DNA of 64,000 bases from Perilla frutescens. Taxonomy: Eukaryota > Streptophyta > Magnoliopsida > Lamiales > Lamiaceae. The position numbers and the translations under genes are program-made. Positions 21,250 through 32,810 of this stretch are shown piece by piece. Each line of letters begins with the position of its first letter. Positions within the stretch are counted from its first letter, which is position 1. Where the stretch lies: the NCBI GenBank assembly GCA_026008535.1, contig BRKX01000006.1:34026664-34090663 (forward strand), in the 5' to 3' direction. Under the pieces are notes generated by a model. It searched no databases. It was not told where the DNA came from and was given only the letters and a program-made list of their open reading frames with translations.

Positions 21250-22775
21250 AAGGTATGTTTGTAGTGTAACTTTTGAGGTAATCATATTAGTGAGTAATTG
21301 CTACTTTAAAATAAAATAAATGTTCCATATGTTCTTTAAGAACTGTCAAGGGCTGATCGAGACTAATAAAAAAAAGGGAGAAAATTTCGTGCAGTTGATG
21401 AGGTTAGTATCCTCCCTAAATAAATTTTTAACTGTATCATTAATTTAGTTTTGAGTTTTTGTATCAATTAACAATAATGAAAGAGGATCTGTGATATCTA
21501 TATTTTATAAATTTAGCTTATACATTTAAAGTCAAGAACAATTACGAATTATTTCGACTAATTATAATACTATTTATATAGTTCAATTGTGTATAACACA
21601 ATGAGTGAAAGTGAGTTAATTTATTAGGTAATAAAGTTGATTTAGTCTCATAAATATCAGGAAAAGTGAATTGATTATATTTATTCCATATATTTAAATT
21701 TAGAAATGTGCAGTACCAATCTAATAAGAAATATAATTTATAGTTGCTAAAGTACTTTAAATAGTGTTATTCATCATAATTTCTTTATACTGTCAATTTA
21801 GTTTCGAAAATATTGGTGAAATGAAGTTGGAATGCATTTATAATAATTTTGGACCATAAAACCCAACTGGTAACCAAGGTAGGATAAATTAAGATCTTAA
21901 TTTATTGATAATATGAGTATTAGTATAATATTGACAAGAATAATGATTGGTTTCCATTTTATCATTACATATTTGTTAATAACCATGGTTTAATATATAT
22001 GATCTATTTTAATTAGATTTTTCTAGAACAAACACATAATTTGCGGTCTCGGATACTATAAGCTTGGGAATCGAGATAAGTAGAATTCCATCCTCAACTA
22101 CAATGCATGAACATAGTATTATTTAATTATACATGTTTATTATTTATAATTTTGTTATTGTATAATTGTGTGATGCAATATGCTTGTGTATTGTATTTCT
22201 TTGCATTAAATATCTTGTACATGAGCACGAGCATATGCATGCATGTCATGTAGATATTATCAAGGTTGCATGCACGAAATAGTTTTCAGAGAGAGAGAAA
22301 ATGTTTTGTTTGGGATTGGTCACCACCAGCCCCTGTTGTGCTGTGTTGATATTTGTGCCTTGAGTGGGATGACTTCCATGTGGGATCAAAGGGAACAAGC
22401 TGGGGGTGTGTCCCTTCGAGTCCAGGGAGGATGGCCACTTCGACCAAACATTTAAGGTGATGAGTGGCTAATGTGGGATGACTTTCATGTGGATGTGGGA
22501 TCAAAAGGAACAGGCAGGGGGCGTATCCCTTGGGGTCCAGTAAGGATGAGCCACATGAGTGCACTAATCACATTTTGGCCAAGTGAATATTGATTATATT
22601 ATGAGCTCATGACTCATGTTGGTGTCTGGTGAAGGGAGCCTAGTTCCTAAACGTTGAAAATACTTTTGAGATAGCAAAAAAGGATTTTACTCACGAGCAT
22701 TTCACATTTGTGGTGTGTTGTGTCTTGCACGTGCTGTGATGCTAGTGAACATGCATGTGCATGATTTTTTCTTAC

Positions 22776-22789
22776 TGAGCTTTAGCTCA
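22776..22789 (+). other. Conserved LTR inverted repeat (array LTR A)
   Basis: TGAGCT-TT-AGCTCA is a perfect 6-bp inverted repeat about 400 bp before the LTR end. It is followed some 20 bp later by ATAGGTGAA. Confidence 0.7.
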
Positions 22790-23194
22790 TGTAGTTCATG
22801 CATTATAGGTGAAAATGATAACATGTGGTGCATCGATGCATGTATGCTTAGAGCTCTGACATGTCCTCAGAAGTGTATACATGGATGACGACCTGTGAGG
22901 AGGGCAAGGGCTTATATTATTATATTTTAATTTGCTGCTTAGATATCGTAGGTTTGAATTCAAATTTATCTGGAAATTCTTAGAATATTTCTATAAAGAC
23001 AGTAATAATTTCTTCATACTCTTTAGTAAATTATAATTTATAATTACTGACCACTGTACATGCACCACATGTTAACCTAAATTTTTAATGTTTAACACGT
23101 TTTAATGGAAACTTACATGCTTATATTTTACAAAGAGACACGTCACGTGCATTTTCACATTACTATTTATTTTATTAGGACGGATGTGACAGAG

Positions 23195-23206
23195 TGGTAT
23201 CAGAGC
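23195..23206 (+). other. Primer binding site, internal segment 1
   Basis: TGGTATCAGAGC is complementary to initiator tRNA-Met, three bases after LTR A. Confidence 0.92.
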
Positions 23207-23500
23207 GCGGTTATGATTCTGTAGACTGTCCATATATGCAAGCACAGAACTTGTGGAGAGTAATCTTTCTCGTTATGTGAATTTAGTTAATTATGTTTTG
23301 AATGTTGTATATTTTATTACATTCCTTATTCCATAAAATTAAGAACGATCTAAATTTATTTCAACTTATTCTAATGCGACTATTTTGATATACCAATTCT
23401 TAAAAAAAAAAATAAAGTGTATCTGTTTAAGCAGAAAACAAAATAAGTCAAGTGTTCAAATCATGTTAATAGAATAAAATTTCGAGCATGAAATTTTTAT

Positions 23501-23513
23501 AAGAAGGGGAGAA
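23501..23513 (+). other. Polypurine tract, internal segment 1
   Basis: AAGAAGGGGAGAA abuts the LTR B start. Confidence 0.88.
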
Positions 23514-25830
23514 TGTAATACCCGGGCTTCTCACTATTCAATGATTATTTTAATCTATGTTTTATATAACTATTATGTGCTTATTTACATGCCAATTGTC
23601 TATTTATTTCTTTAATAAATATATTAATGACTTCTAGATGTATAATTAAAATCTATATAATATATGTGTAGTATCTTAGTATATATAAATATTTTATATA
23701 TATATAGACACACACACACACACATATACGTGCATCAAACAAGTAGATAAATATTGCAATTTGTATTTTTAGACTTACGTGTAGTTTTTTGAAGTGTGAT
23801 AGGTGTACAGCTCCTATAAGATGTATATATTTTATTAATACACGTGTGTGTCTATAATATATATATATATATAAAGAGGTATGTTTGTAGTGTAACTTTT
23901 GGGTAATCATATTAGTGAGTAATTGCTACTTTAAAATAAAATAAATGTTCCATATGTTCTTTAAGAACTGTCAAGGGCTGATCAAGACTAATAAAAAAAA
24001 AGGGAGAAAATTTCGTGCAGTTGATGAGGTTAGTATCCTCCCTAAATAAATATTTAACTGTATCATTAATTTAGTTTTGAGTTTTTGTATCAATTGACAA
24101 TAATGAAAGATGGTTTGTGATATCTATATTTTATAAATTTAGCTTCTACATTTAAAGTCGAGAACAATTATGAATTATTTCGACTAATTCTAATACTATT
24201 TATATAGTTAAATTGTGTATAACTCAATGAGTGAAAGTGGGTTAATTTATTTGGTAATAAAGTTGATTTAGTCTCATAAATATCAGGAAAAGTGAATTGA
24301 TTATATTTATTCCATATATTTAAATTTAGAAATGTGCAGTACCAATCTAATAAGAAATATAATTTATAGTTGCTAAAGTAATTTAAATAGTGTTATTCAT
24401 CATAATTTCTATATACTGTCAATTTAGTTTCGAAAATATTGGTGAAATGAAGTTGGAATACATTTATAATAATTTTGGACCATAAAACCCCAACTAGTAA
24501 CCAAGGTAGGATAAATTAAGATCTTAATTTATTGATAATATGAGTATTAGTATAATATTGACAAGAATAATGGTTGGTTTCCATTTTATCATTACTTATT
24601 TGTTAATAACCATGGTTTAATATATATGATCTATTTTAATTAGATTTTTCTAGAACAAACACATAATTTGCGGTCTCGGATACTATAAGCTTTGGAATCG
24701 AGGTAAGTAGAATTCCATCCGCAACTACAATGCATGAACATAGTATTATTTAATTATACATGTTTATTATTTATTATTTTGTTATTGTATAATTGTGTGA
24801 TGCAATATGCTTGTGTATTGTATTTCTTTGCATTAAATATCTTGTACATGAGCACGAGCATATGCATGCATGTCATGTAGCATGTCATGTAGATATTATC
24901 AAGGTTACATGCACGAAATGATTTTCAGAGAGAGAGAAAATGTTTTGTTTGGGATTGGTCACCACCAGCCCGTGTTGTGCTGTGTTGATATTTGTGCCTC
25001 GAGTGGGATGACTTCCATGTGGGATCAAAGGGAACAAGCAGGGGTTGTGTCCCTTCGGGTCCAGGGAGGATGGCCACTTCAACTGCACCTTTAAGGTGAT
25101 GAGTGGCTAATGTGGGATAACTTTCACGTGGATGTGGGATCAAAATGAACAGTCAGGGGGTGTGTCCCTTGGGGTCCAGGAAGGATGAGCCTTATGAGTG
25201 CACTAATCACATTTTGGCCAAGTGAATATTGATTATATTATGAGCTCATGACTCATGTTGGTGTCTGGTGAAGGGAGCCTAGTTCCTAAACGTTGAAAAT
25301 ACTTTTGAGATGGCACAAAAGGATTTTACTCACGAGCATTTCACATTTGTGGTGTGTTGTGTCTTGCACGTGCTGTGATGCTAGTGAACATGCATGTGCA
25401 TGATTTTTCCTTACTGAGCTTTAGCTCATGTTGTTCATGCATTGTAGGTGAAAATGATAACATGTGGTGCATCGATGCATGTATGCTTAGAGCTCTGACA
25501 TGTCATCAGAAGTGTATACATGGATGACGACCTGTGAGGAGGGCAAGGGCTTATATTATTATATTTTAATTTGTTGCTTAGATATCGTAGGTTTGAATTC
25601 AAATTTATCTTGAAATTCTTAGAATATTTCCTCAAAGACAGCAATAATTTCTTCATACTCTTTAGTAAATTATAATTTATAATTACTGACCACTGTACAT
25701 GCACCACATGTTAACCTAAATTTTTAATGTTTAACACGTTATAATGGAAAGTTACATGCTTATATTTTACAAAGAGACACCTCACCTGCAATTTTACATT
25801 ACTATTTATTTTATTGGGGCGGGTGTGACA
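23514..25830 (+). repeat. Array LTR B (2317 bp)
   Basis: It begins TGTAATACCCGGGC and ends GGGTGTGACA. It is shorter than A and C mainly because about 46 bp after the CA microsatellite are missing, between short AAG repeats. A 12-bp duplication (CATGTCATGTAG) lies near 24870-24893. No gene. Confidence 0.93.
25415..25428 (+). other. Conserved LTR inverted repeat (array LTR B)
   Basis: This is the same perfect TGAGCT-TT-AGCTCA as in LTR A. Confidence 0.7.
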
Positions 25831-25833
25831 GAG

Positions 25834-25845
25834 TGGTATCAGAGC
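25834..25845 (+). other. Primer binding site, internal segment 2
   Basis: TGGTATCAGAGC lies three bases after LTR B. Confidence 0.92.
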
Positions 25846-26139
25846 GCGGTTATGGTTCTGTAGACTGTCCATATATGCAAGCTCAAAACTTGTGGAGAGT
25901 AATCTTTCTCATTATGTGAATTTAGTTAATTGTGCTTTGAATGTTGTATATTTTATTACATTCCTTATTCCATAAAATTAAGAACGATCTAAATTTATTT
26001 CAACTTATTCTAATGCGACTATTTTGATATACCAATTCTTAAAAAAAAAACAAAGTGTTATCTGTTTAAGTAGAAAATAAAATAAGTCAAGTGTTCAAAT
26101 CATGTTAATAGAATAAAATTTCGAGGACGAAATTTTTAT

Positions 26140-26152
26140 AAGAAGGGGAGAA
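26140..26152 (+). other. Polypurine tract, internal segment 2
   Basis: AAGAAGGGGAGAA abuts the LTR C start. Confidence 0.88.
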
Positions 26153-26336
26153 TGTAATACACGGGCTTCTGACTATTCAATGATAATTTTAATCTATGTT
26201 TTATATAACTATTATGTGCTTATTTACATGCCAATTGTCTATTTATTTCTTTAATAAATATATTAATGACTTCTAGATGTATAATTAAAATCTATATAAT
26301 ATATGTGTAGTATCTTAGTATATATAAATATTTTAT

Positions 26337-26363
<27 letters not shown>
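26337..26363. repeat. (AC)n microsatellite in LTR C
   Basis: About thirteen AC units lie here. The equivalent site in LTRs A, B and D holds shorter and variable runs. Confidence 0.92.
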
Positions 26364-26368
<5 letters not shown>

Positions 26369-26536
26369 GTGCATCAAACAAGAAAAGATAAGTGTTGAAT
26401 TGATATCTTCTAGATTAACCTAAATAAGTAGATAAATATTGCAATTTGTATTTTTAGACTTACGTGTCGCTTTTTGAAGCGTGATAGGTGTACGACTCTT
26501 ATAAGATGTATATATTTTATTAATACACGTGTGTGT

Positions 26537-26541
<5 letters not shown>

Positions 26542-26578
<37 letters not shown>
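26542..26578. repeat. (AT)n microsatellite in LTR C
   Basis: About eighteen AT units lie here. The equivalent runs in B and D are shorter. Confidence 0.92.
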
Positions 26579-26581
<3 letters not shown>

Positions 26582-28099
26582 AGGTATGTTTGTAGTGTAA
26601 CTTTTGAGGTTATCATATTAGTGAGTAATTGCTACTTTAAAATAAAATAAATGTTCCATATGTTCTTTAAGAACTGTCAAGGGCTGATCGAGACTAATAA
26701 AAAAAAGGGAGAAAATTTCGTGCAGTTGATGACGTTAGTATCCTCCCTAAATAAATTTTTAACTGTATCATTAATTTAGTTTTGAGTTTTTGTATCAATT
26801 AACAATAATGAAAGAGGGTGTGTGATATCTATATTTTATAAATTTAGCTTATACATTTAAAGTCAAGAACAATTACAAATTATTTCGACTAATTCTAATA
26901 CTATTTATATAGTTCAATTGTGTATAACACAATGAGTGAAAGTGGGTTAATTTATTAGGTAATAAAGTTGATTTAGTCTCATAAATATCAGGAAAAGTGA
27001 ATTGATTATATTTATTCCATATATTTAAATTTAGAAATGTGCAGTACCAATCTAATAAGAAATATAATTTATAGTTGCTAAAGTAATTTAAATAATGTTA
27101 TTCATCATAATTTCTTTATACTGTCAATTTAGTTTCGAAAATATTGGTGAAATGAAGTTGGAATACATTTATAATAATTTTGGACCATAAAACCCCAACT
27201 AGTAACCAAGGTAGGATATTAAGATCTTAATTTATTGATAATATGAGTATTAGAATAATATTGACAAGAATAATGGTTTGTTTCCATTTTATCATTACAT
27301 ATTTGTTAATAACCATAGTTTAATATATATGATCTATTTTAATTAGATTTTTCTAGAACAAACACATAATTTGCGGTCTCGGATACTATAAGCTTTGGAA
27401 TCGAGGTAAGTAGAATTTCATCCTCAACTACAATGCATGAACATAGTATTGTTTAATTATACATGTTTATTATTTATTATTTTGTTATTGTATAATTGTG
27501 TGATGCAATATGCTTTTGTATTGTATTTCTTTGCATTAAATATCTTGTACATGAGCATGAGCATATGCATGCATGTCATGTAGATATTATCAAGGTTACA
27601 TGCACGAAATGATTTTCAGAGAGAGAGAAAATGTTTTGTTTGGGATTGGTCACCACCAGCCCGTGTTGTGCTGTGTTGATATTTGTGCCTCGAGTGGGAT
27701 GACTTCCATGTGGGATCAAAGGGAACAAGTAATGGGCGTGTCCCTTCGGGTCCAGGGAGGATGGCCACTTCGACTGCACATTTAAGGTGATGAGTGGCTA
27801 ATGTGGGATGACTTTCATGTGGGATCAAAAGGAACATGCAGGGGGTGTGTCCCTTGGGGTCCAGGAAGGATGAGCCACATGAGTACACTAATCACATTTT
27901 GGCCAAGTGAATATTGATTATATTATGAGCTCATGACTCATGTTGGTGTCTGGTGAAGGGAGCCTAGTTCCTAAATGTTGAAAATACTTTTGAGATGGCA
28001 CAAAAGGATTTTAATCACGAGCATTTCACATTTGTGGTGTATTGTGTCTTGCACGTGCTGTGATGCTAGTGAACATGCATGTGCATGATTTTTGCTTAC

Positions 28100-28113
28100 T
28101 GAGCTTTCGCTCA
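28100..28113 (+). other. Conserved LTR inverted repeat (array LTR C)
   Basis: TGAGCTTTCGCTCA: one substitution relative to A, B and D weakens the stem by one pair. Confidence 0.65.
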
Positions 28114-28518
28114 TGTAGTTCATGCATTGTAGGTGAAAATGATAACATGTGGTGCATCGATGCATGTATGCTTAGAGCTCTGACATGTCCTCAGAAGTGT
28201 ATACATGGATGACGACCTGTGAGGAGGGCAAGGGCTTATATTATTATATTTTAATTTGCTGCTTAGATATCGTAGGTTTGAATTCAAATTTATCTGGAAA
28301 TTCTTAGAATATTTCTACAAAGACAATAATAATTTCTTCATACTCTTTAATAAATTATAATTTATAATTGCTGACCACTGTACATGCACCACATGTTAAC
28401 CTAAATTTTTAATGTTTAACACGTTTTAATGGAAAGTTACATGCTTATATTTTACAAACAGACACCTCACCTGCATTTTTACATTCCTATTTATTTTATT
28501 GGAGCGGGTGTAACAGAG

Positions 28519-28530
28519 TGGCATCAGAGC
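28519..28530 (+). other. Primer binding site variant, internal segment 3
   Basis: It reads TGGCATCAGAGC, one mismatch from the tRNA-Met complement found in segments 1 and 2. Confidence 0.85.
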
Positions 28531-28824
28531 GCGGTTATGATTCTGTAGACTGTCCATATATGCAAGCTCAGAACTTGTGGAGAGTAATCTTTCTCGTTAT
28601 GTGAATTTAGTTAATTGTGCTTTGAATGTTGTATATTTTATTACATTCCTTATTCCGTAAAATTAAGAACGATCTAAATTTATTTCAACTTATTCTAATG
28701 CGACTATTTTGATATACCAATTCTTAAAAAAAAAACAAAGTGTTATCTGTTTAAGTAGAAAACAAAATAAGTCAAGTGTTCAAATCATGTTAATAGAATA
28801 AAATTTCGAGGACGAAATTTTTAT

Positions 28825-28837
28825 AAGAAGGGGAGAA
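28825..28837 (+). other. Polypurine tract, internal segment 3
   Basis: AAGAAGGGGAGAA abuts the LTR D start. Confidence 0.88.
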
Positions 28838-31184
28838 TGTAATACACGGGCTTCTCACTATTCAATGATTATTTTAATCTATGTTTTATATAACTATTAT
28901 GTGCTTATTTACATGCCAATTGTCAATTTATTTCTTTAATAAATATATTAATGACTTCTAGATGTATAATTAAAATCTATATAATATCTGTGTAGTATCT
29001 TAGTATATATAAATATATTATATATATATACACACACACATATATATGTGGATCAAACAAGAAAAGATAAGTGTTGAATTGATATCTTCTAGATTAACCT
29101 AAATAAGTAGTAAAATATTGCAATTTGTGTTTTTAGACTTACGTGTAGCTTTTTGAAGTGTGATACGTGTACAACCCTTATAAGATGTATATATTTTATT
29201 AATACATGTGTGTGTCTATAATATATATATATATATATATATATAAAGAGGTATGTTTGTAGTGTAAGTTTTGAGGTAATCATATTAGTGAGTAATTGCT
29301 ACTTTAAAATAAAATAAATGTTCCATATGTTCTTTAAGAACCGTCAAGGGCTGATCGAGACATAAAAAACAAGGGAGAAAATTTCGTGCAGTTGATGAGG
29401 TTAGTATCCTTCCTAAATAAATTTTTAACTGTATCATTAATTTAGTTTTGAGTTTTTGTATCAATTAACAATAATGAAAGAGGGTGTGTGATATCTATAT
29501 TTTATAAATGTAGCTTATGCATTTAAAGTCAAGAACAATTACGAATTATTTCGACTAATTCTAATACTATTTATATAGTTCCATTGTGTATAACACAATG
29601 AGTGAAAGTGGGTTAATTTATTAGGGAATAAAGTTGATTTAGTCTCATAAATATCAGGAAAAGTGAATTGATTATATTTATTCCATATATTTAAATTTAG
29701 AAATGTGCAGTACCAATCTAATAAGAAATATAATTTATAGTTGCTAAAGTAATTTAAATAGTGTTATTCATCATAAGTTCTTTATACTGCCAATTTAGTT
29801 TCGAAAATATTGGTGAAATGAAGTTGGAATACATTTATAATAATTTTGGACCGTAAAACCCCAACTAGTAACCAAGGTAGGATAAATTAAGCTCTTAATT
29901 TATTGATAATATGAGTATTAGTATAATATTGACAAGAATAATGGTTGGTTTCCATTTTATCATTACATATTTGTTAATAACCATGGTTTAATATATATGA
30001 TCTATTTTAATTAGATTTTTCTAGAACAAGCACATAAATTTGCGGTCTCGGATACTATAAGCTTTGGAATCGAGGTAAGTAGAAATCCATCCTCAACTAA
30101 AATGCATGAACATAGTATAATTTAATTATACATGTTTATTATTTATTATTGTGTTATTGTATAATTGTGTGATGTAATTTGCTTGTGTATTGTATTTCTT
30201 TGCATTAAATATCTTGTACATGAGTACGAGCATATGCATGCACGTCATGTAGATATTATCAAGGTTGCATGCACGAAATGGTTTTCAGAGAGAGAGAAAA
30301 TGTTTTGTTTGGAATTGGTCTCCACTAGCCCGTGTTGTGCTGTGTTGATATTTGTGCCTCGAGTGGGATGACTTCCATGTGGCATCAAAGGGAACAGGCA
30401 GGGGGCGTGTCCCTTGGGGTCCAAGGAGGATGGTCCACTTCGACTGCACCTTTGAAGTGATGAGTGGCTGATGTGGTGACTTTCATGTGGGATGAAAGGG
30501 AACAGGCAGGGGGCGTGTCCCTTGGGGTCCAGGAAGGATGAACCATATGAGTGCACTAATCACATTTTGGCCAAGTGAATATTGATTATATTATGAGCTT
30601 ATGACTCATGTTGGTGTCTGGTGAAGGGAGCCAAGTTCCTAAACGTTGAAAATACTTTTGAGATGGCATAAAAGGATTTTACTCATGAGCATTTCACATT
30701 TGTGGTGTGTTGTGTCTTGCACGTGTTGTGATGTTAGTGAACATGCATGTACATGATTTCTGCTTACTGAGCTTTAGCTCATGTAGTTCATGCATTGTAG
30801 GTGAAAATGATAACATACGGTGCATCGATGCATGGATGCTTAGAGCTCTGACATGTCCTCAGAAGTGTATACATGGATGACGACCTGTGAGGAGGTCAAG
30901 GGCTTATATTATTATATTTTAATTTTGCTGTTTAGATATCATAGGTTTGAATTCAAATTTATCCGGAAATTCTTAGAATATTTCTACAAAGACAGTAATA
31001 CTTTCTTCATACTCTTTAGTAAATTATAATTTATAATTACTGACCACTGTACATGCACCACATGTTAACCTAAATTTTTAATGTTTAACACGTTTAAATG
31101 GAAAGTTACATGCTTATATTTTACAACGAGACACATCACCCGCATTTTTACATTACTATTTATTTTATTGGGGCGAGTGTGACA
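28838..31184 (+). repeat. Array LTR D (2347 bp)
   Basis: It begins TGTAATACACGGGC and ends GAGTGTGACA, followed directly by the CAAGT duplication. In its duplicated block (about 30360-30540) it is closer to the young Tekay-like LTR (GGGAACAGGCAGGGGGCGTG twice) than A, B and C are. No gene. Confidence 0.93.
30768..30781 (+). other. Conserved LTR inverted repeat (array LTR D)
   Basis: TGAGCT-TT-AGCTCA lies about 400 bp before the LTR end. Confidence 0.7.
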
Positions 31185-31189
31185 CAAGT
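31185..31189. repeat. Target-site duplication CAAGT, right copy of the array
   Basis: CAAGT directly follows LTR D and matches 18457-18461. The copia integrase sequence continues beyond. Confidence 0.9.
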
Positions 31190-31668
31190 GGATCCTTAAG
31201 TCTCCTTAGAGGTACTCATCACTACGATCAGAAATATAGTCACTTGATACTTTTACTAATGCGTTGCTCCGCTTCTATCTTAAATTCTTTAATTTCTCAA
31301 AGCATTCAGACTTGCGACGCATTATGTAAATGTATTAAAACTCAAGTAATAATCAATGAACGTGATGAATTACTCATAGCCACCTCTTAGCATGAACTTT
31401 CATAGGGCCATATAGGTAGGCTGAATTAAACCTAATAGCTTCTTTGGATCTATTTCTTTAGCCTTCAAGGATACTTGGTTATTTTACTTTCTTAGCAGGA
31501 TTTGCACAACGTACCGAATGTAGGACTAGTGAGCCCAATGGAACATCATTTATTAAACTTTGAATCCTCTTAAGAATAATATGTCCAAGTATTTGATGCC
31601 AAAGATAGCTTTGATTCTTTTGCAAAGATTACTTCCTTTTATTGAGATTAGTCGATGTATTCAATAAT
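31190..31668 (-). pseudogene. Ty1/copia pre-integrase and integrase remnant
   Basis: The minus strand shows a decayed pre-integrase motif (WHQILGHIILKRIQ, near 31540-31600) and, after several frame changes, pieces resembling the CGPMKV...GGYEYFITFID start of a copia integrase core (near 31360-31430). With 18296-18461 it forms one copia pol remnant split by the array. It is cut on the right, at about 31669, by a minus-strand LTR. Confidence 0.72.
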
Positions 31669-32392
31669 TGATGTGTAGTGTTATGCATAGGTTTTAGTTA
31701 TAAAGATGTCCATCCAATGAGCTCCCCTCACAATCTAGAATCCCTCTAGTTCTCACAGAAAATCTCTCCCGAGACTCCTCTAAGTGTGTATGAATTTAAG
31801 TTTCAAACACAGACTAGAAACACAATGATCACAATGATCAAACCTAGTCTATCCGAATACTATATGCTCCAAAGATGAAGTCTTTTAAACTCTCTACCCT
31901 TTGTGTATTCGTAAAACTCTCATCATCTAATCTAGTCTGATTCCCAGGTTATTTATAAACGAAAGATATAGCCTTAACAAGATAATCATAAGTCATATTT
32001 TGACAGAATTCAACAAGAAAACTTTTTCTTAATTAAATCGGAATTTTCTAGTTAAGATGTCTTCCTTGAATAGAACTCCTTTCCTTCTTTGATCTTTATC
32101 ACGAACAAGGCAGCTTCTATTCTGAGACGTCCATCTTGAATCTGCTGCTCCAGCTCTGTGATTCTAGCATGATACGTCTCTTGTAAACTCTCTGGACAAC
32201 CATGTACATGATCATGTTACTAAACATGATTAAATACATATCTTGATCTTCAATCAAATTGGCAACGGAATGTCCACAGTAATGTCCAGAACATGTTATT
32301 CGAACATGAATAACCAAAACCTTTTGTGTTCTTTTGATATTACCGTACAGATCATGACAATCTCGAACACTTGAGTGCGGATGGCCCTAACA
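31669..32392 (-). repeat. 3' LTR of a second Sirevirus-like element (about 724 bp)
   Basis: Sense orientation begins TGTTAGGGCC at 32392, right after a polypurine tract, and runs toward 31669. The far end is approximate: TGATGTGTAGTG at 31669 would give a CA terminus in the sense direction. A TATA box is inside. No ORF is supported. Confidence 0.65.
31950..31957 (-). promoter_or_regulatory. Candidate TATA box of the second Sirevirus-like LTR
   Basis: The minus strand reads TATAAATA near the middle of the LTR. Confidence 0.5.
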
Positions 32393-32405
32393 ATCTCCCC
32401 ATTTA
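32393..32405 (-). other. Polypurine tract of the second Sirevirus-like element
   Basis: In the minus direction TAAATGGGGAGAT abuts TGTTAGGGCC. Between here and the ORF stop at 32811 lies about 400 bp of 3' untranslated sequence with no gene. Confidence 0.78.
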
Positions 32406-32810
32406 TCTTTATCTGGTGGCAAATCAGCTCCATGTTTTAAAAAAACACAACCCTTGAACTATAGGATCATGTACCTTAAAACGTACTTGAATGTGCCTAT
32501 GAACATCATATGATTCAGCTATTTTTCACTTTTTTCTCAACTTATATCTGCTCTGATGTATTGTATTTTTATCATCTTTTCATCTCTTGATAGCAGATTT
32601 AATTTTTTTAGTAGATTTGAATCATATAGGGAGGATAGAAAATTTGTTTAATATCATAATAGCTATTACAAGCTAATCAGAGCAAAAACAAAAATATCTT
32701 GCAAAACATGGATGCAAGATAAGAATAAAATAAAAATACATTAAAAAGATTATATATTGCATTACTCCCCCTATTTGCCACTAAGAAAGACAAGGGAGTA
32801 ATTTCAAAAG

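Larger units (their letters stand above)
18462..23191 (+). repeat. Array LTR A (about 2361 bp without its insert)
   Basis: It begins TGTAATACCCGGGC and ends GGATGTGACA before a PBS. A foreign solo LTR (18835-21203) interrupts it. LTRs A and B share TACCCGGG at the start, whereas C and D read TACACGGG. No gene. Confidence 0.92.
23192..23513 (+). mobile_element. Array internal segment 1 (322 bp, noncoding)
   Basis: It starts GAG plus a PBS, carries the leader motif CTGTAGACTGTCCATATATG, and ends with a polypurine tract against LTR B. No ORF is present. Its pre-PPT block reads TTCGAGCATGAAATTT where internals 2 and 3 read TTCGAGGACGAAATTT. Confidence 0.92.
25831..26152 (+). mobile_element. Array internal segment 2 (322 bp, noncoding)
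   Basis: It has the same layout and length as segment 1, with intact PBS (25834-25845) and the pre-PPT block TTCGAGGACGAAATTTTTAT, identical to that of the young Tekay-like element. No ORF. Confidence 0.93.
26153..28515 (+). repeat. Array LTR C (2363 bp)
   Basis: It begins TGTAATACACGGGC and ends GGGTGTAACA, a one-base variant of the usual GTGACA end. It carries the longest CA and TA microsatellites of the four LTRs. No gene. Confidence 0.93.
28516..28837 (+). mobile_element. Array internal segment 3 (322 bp, noncoding)
   Basis: It has the same layout and length as segments 1 and 2. The PBS carries one substitution. No ORF. Confidence 0.93.
18462..31184 (+). mobile_element. Tandem LTR retrotransposon array: four LTRs and three 322-bp internal segments
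   Basis: The order is LTR A, internal 1, LTR B, internal 2, LTR C, internal 3, LTR D, all in plus orientation. One 5-bp duplication (CAAGT) flanks the whole block and none lies between units, so this is one insertion event that was later multiplied or that integrated as a multimer. Each internal segment is exactly 322 bp, has a PBS and a polypurine tract, and no coding capacity. LTRs are about 2.3-2.4 kb and differ by scattered substitutions, small indels and microsatellite lengths. Family membership is shared with the 2891-12533 element. Confidence 0.92.

Noticed and set aside
18462..31184. Satellite DNA interpretation of the 2.6-kb repeat
   Set aside because: Each unit has LTR termini, PBS and polypurine tract in the proper order, and a 5-bp target duplication flanks the block, so it is a retrotransposon array.
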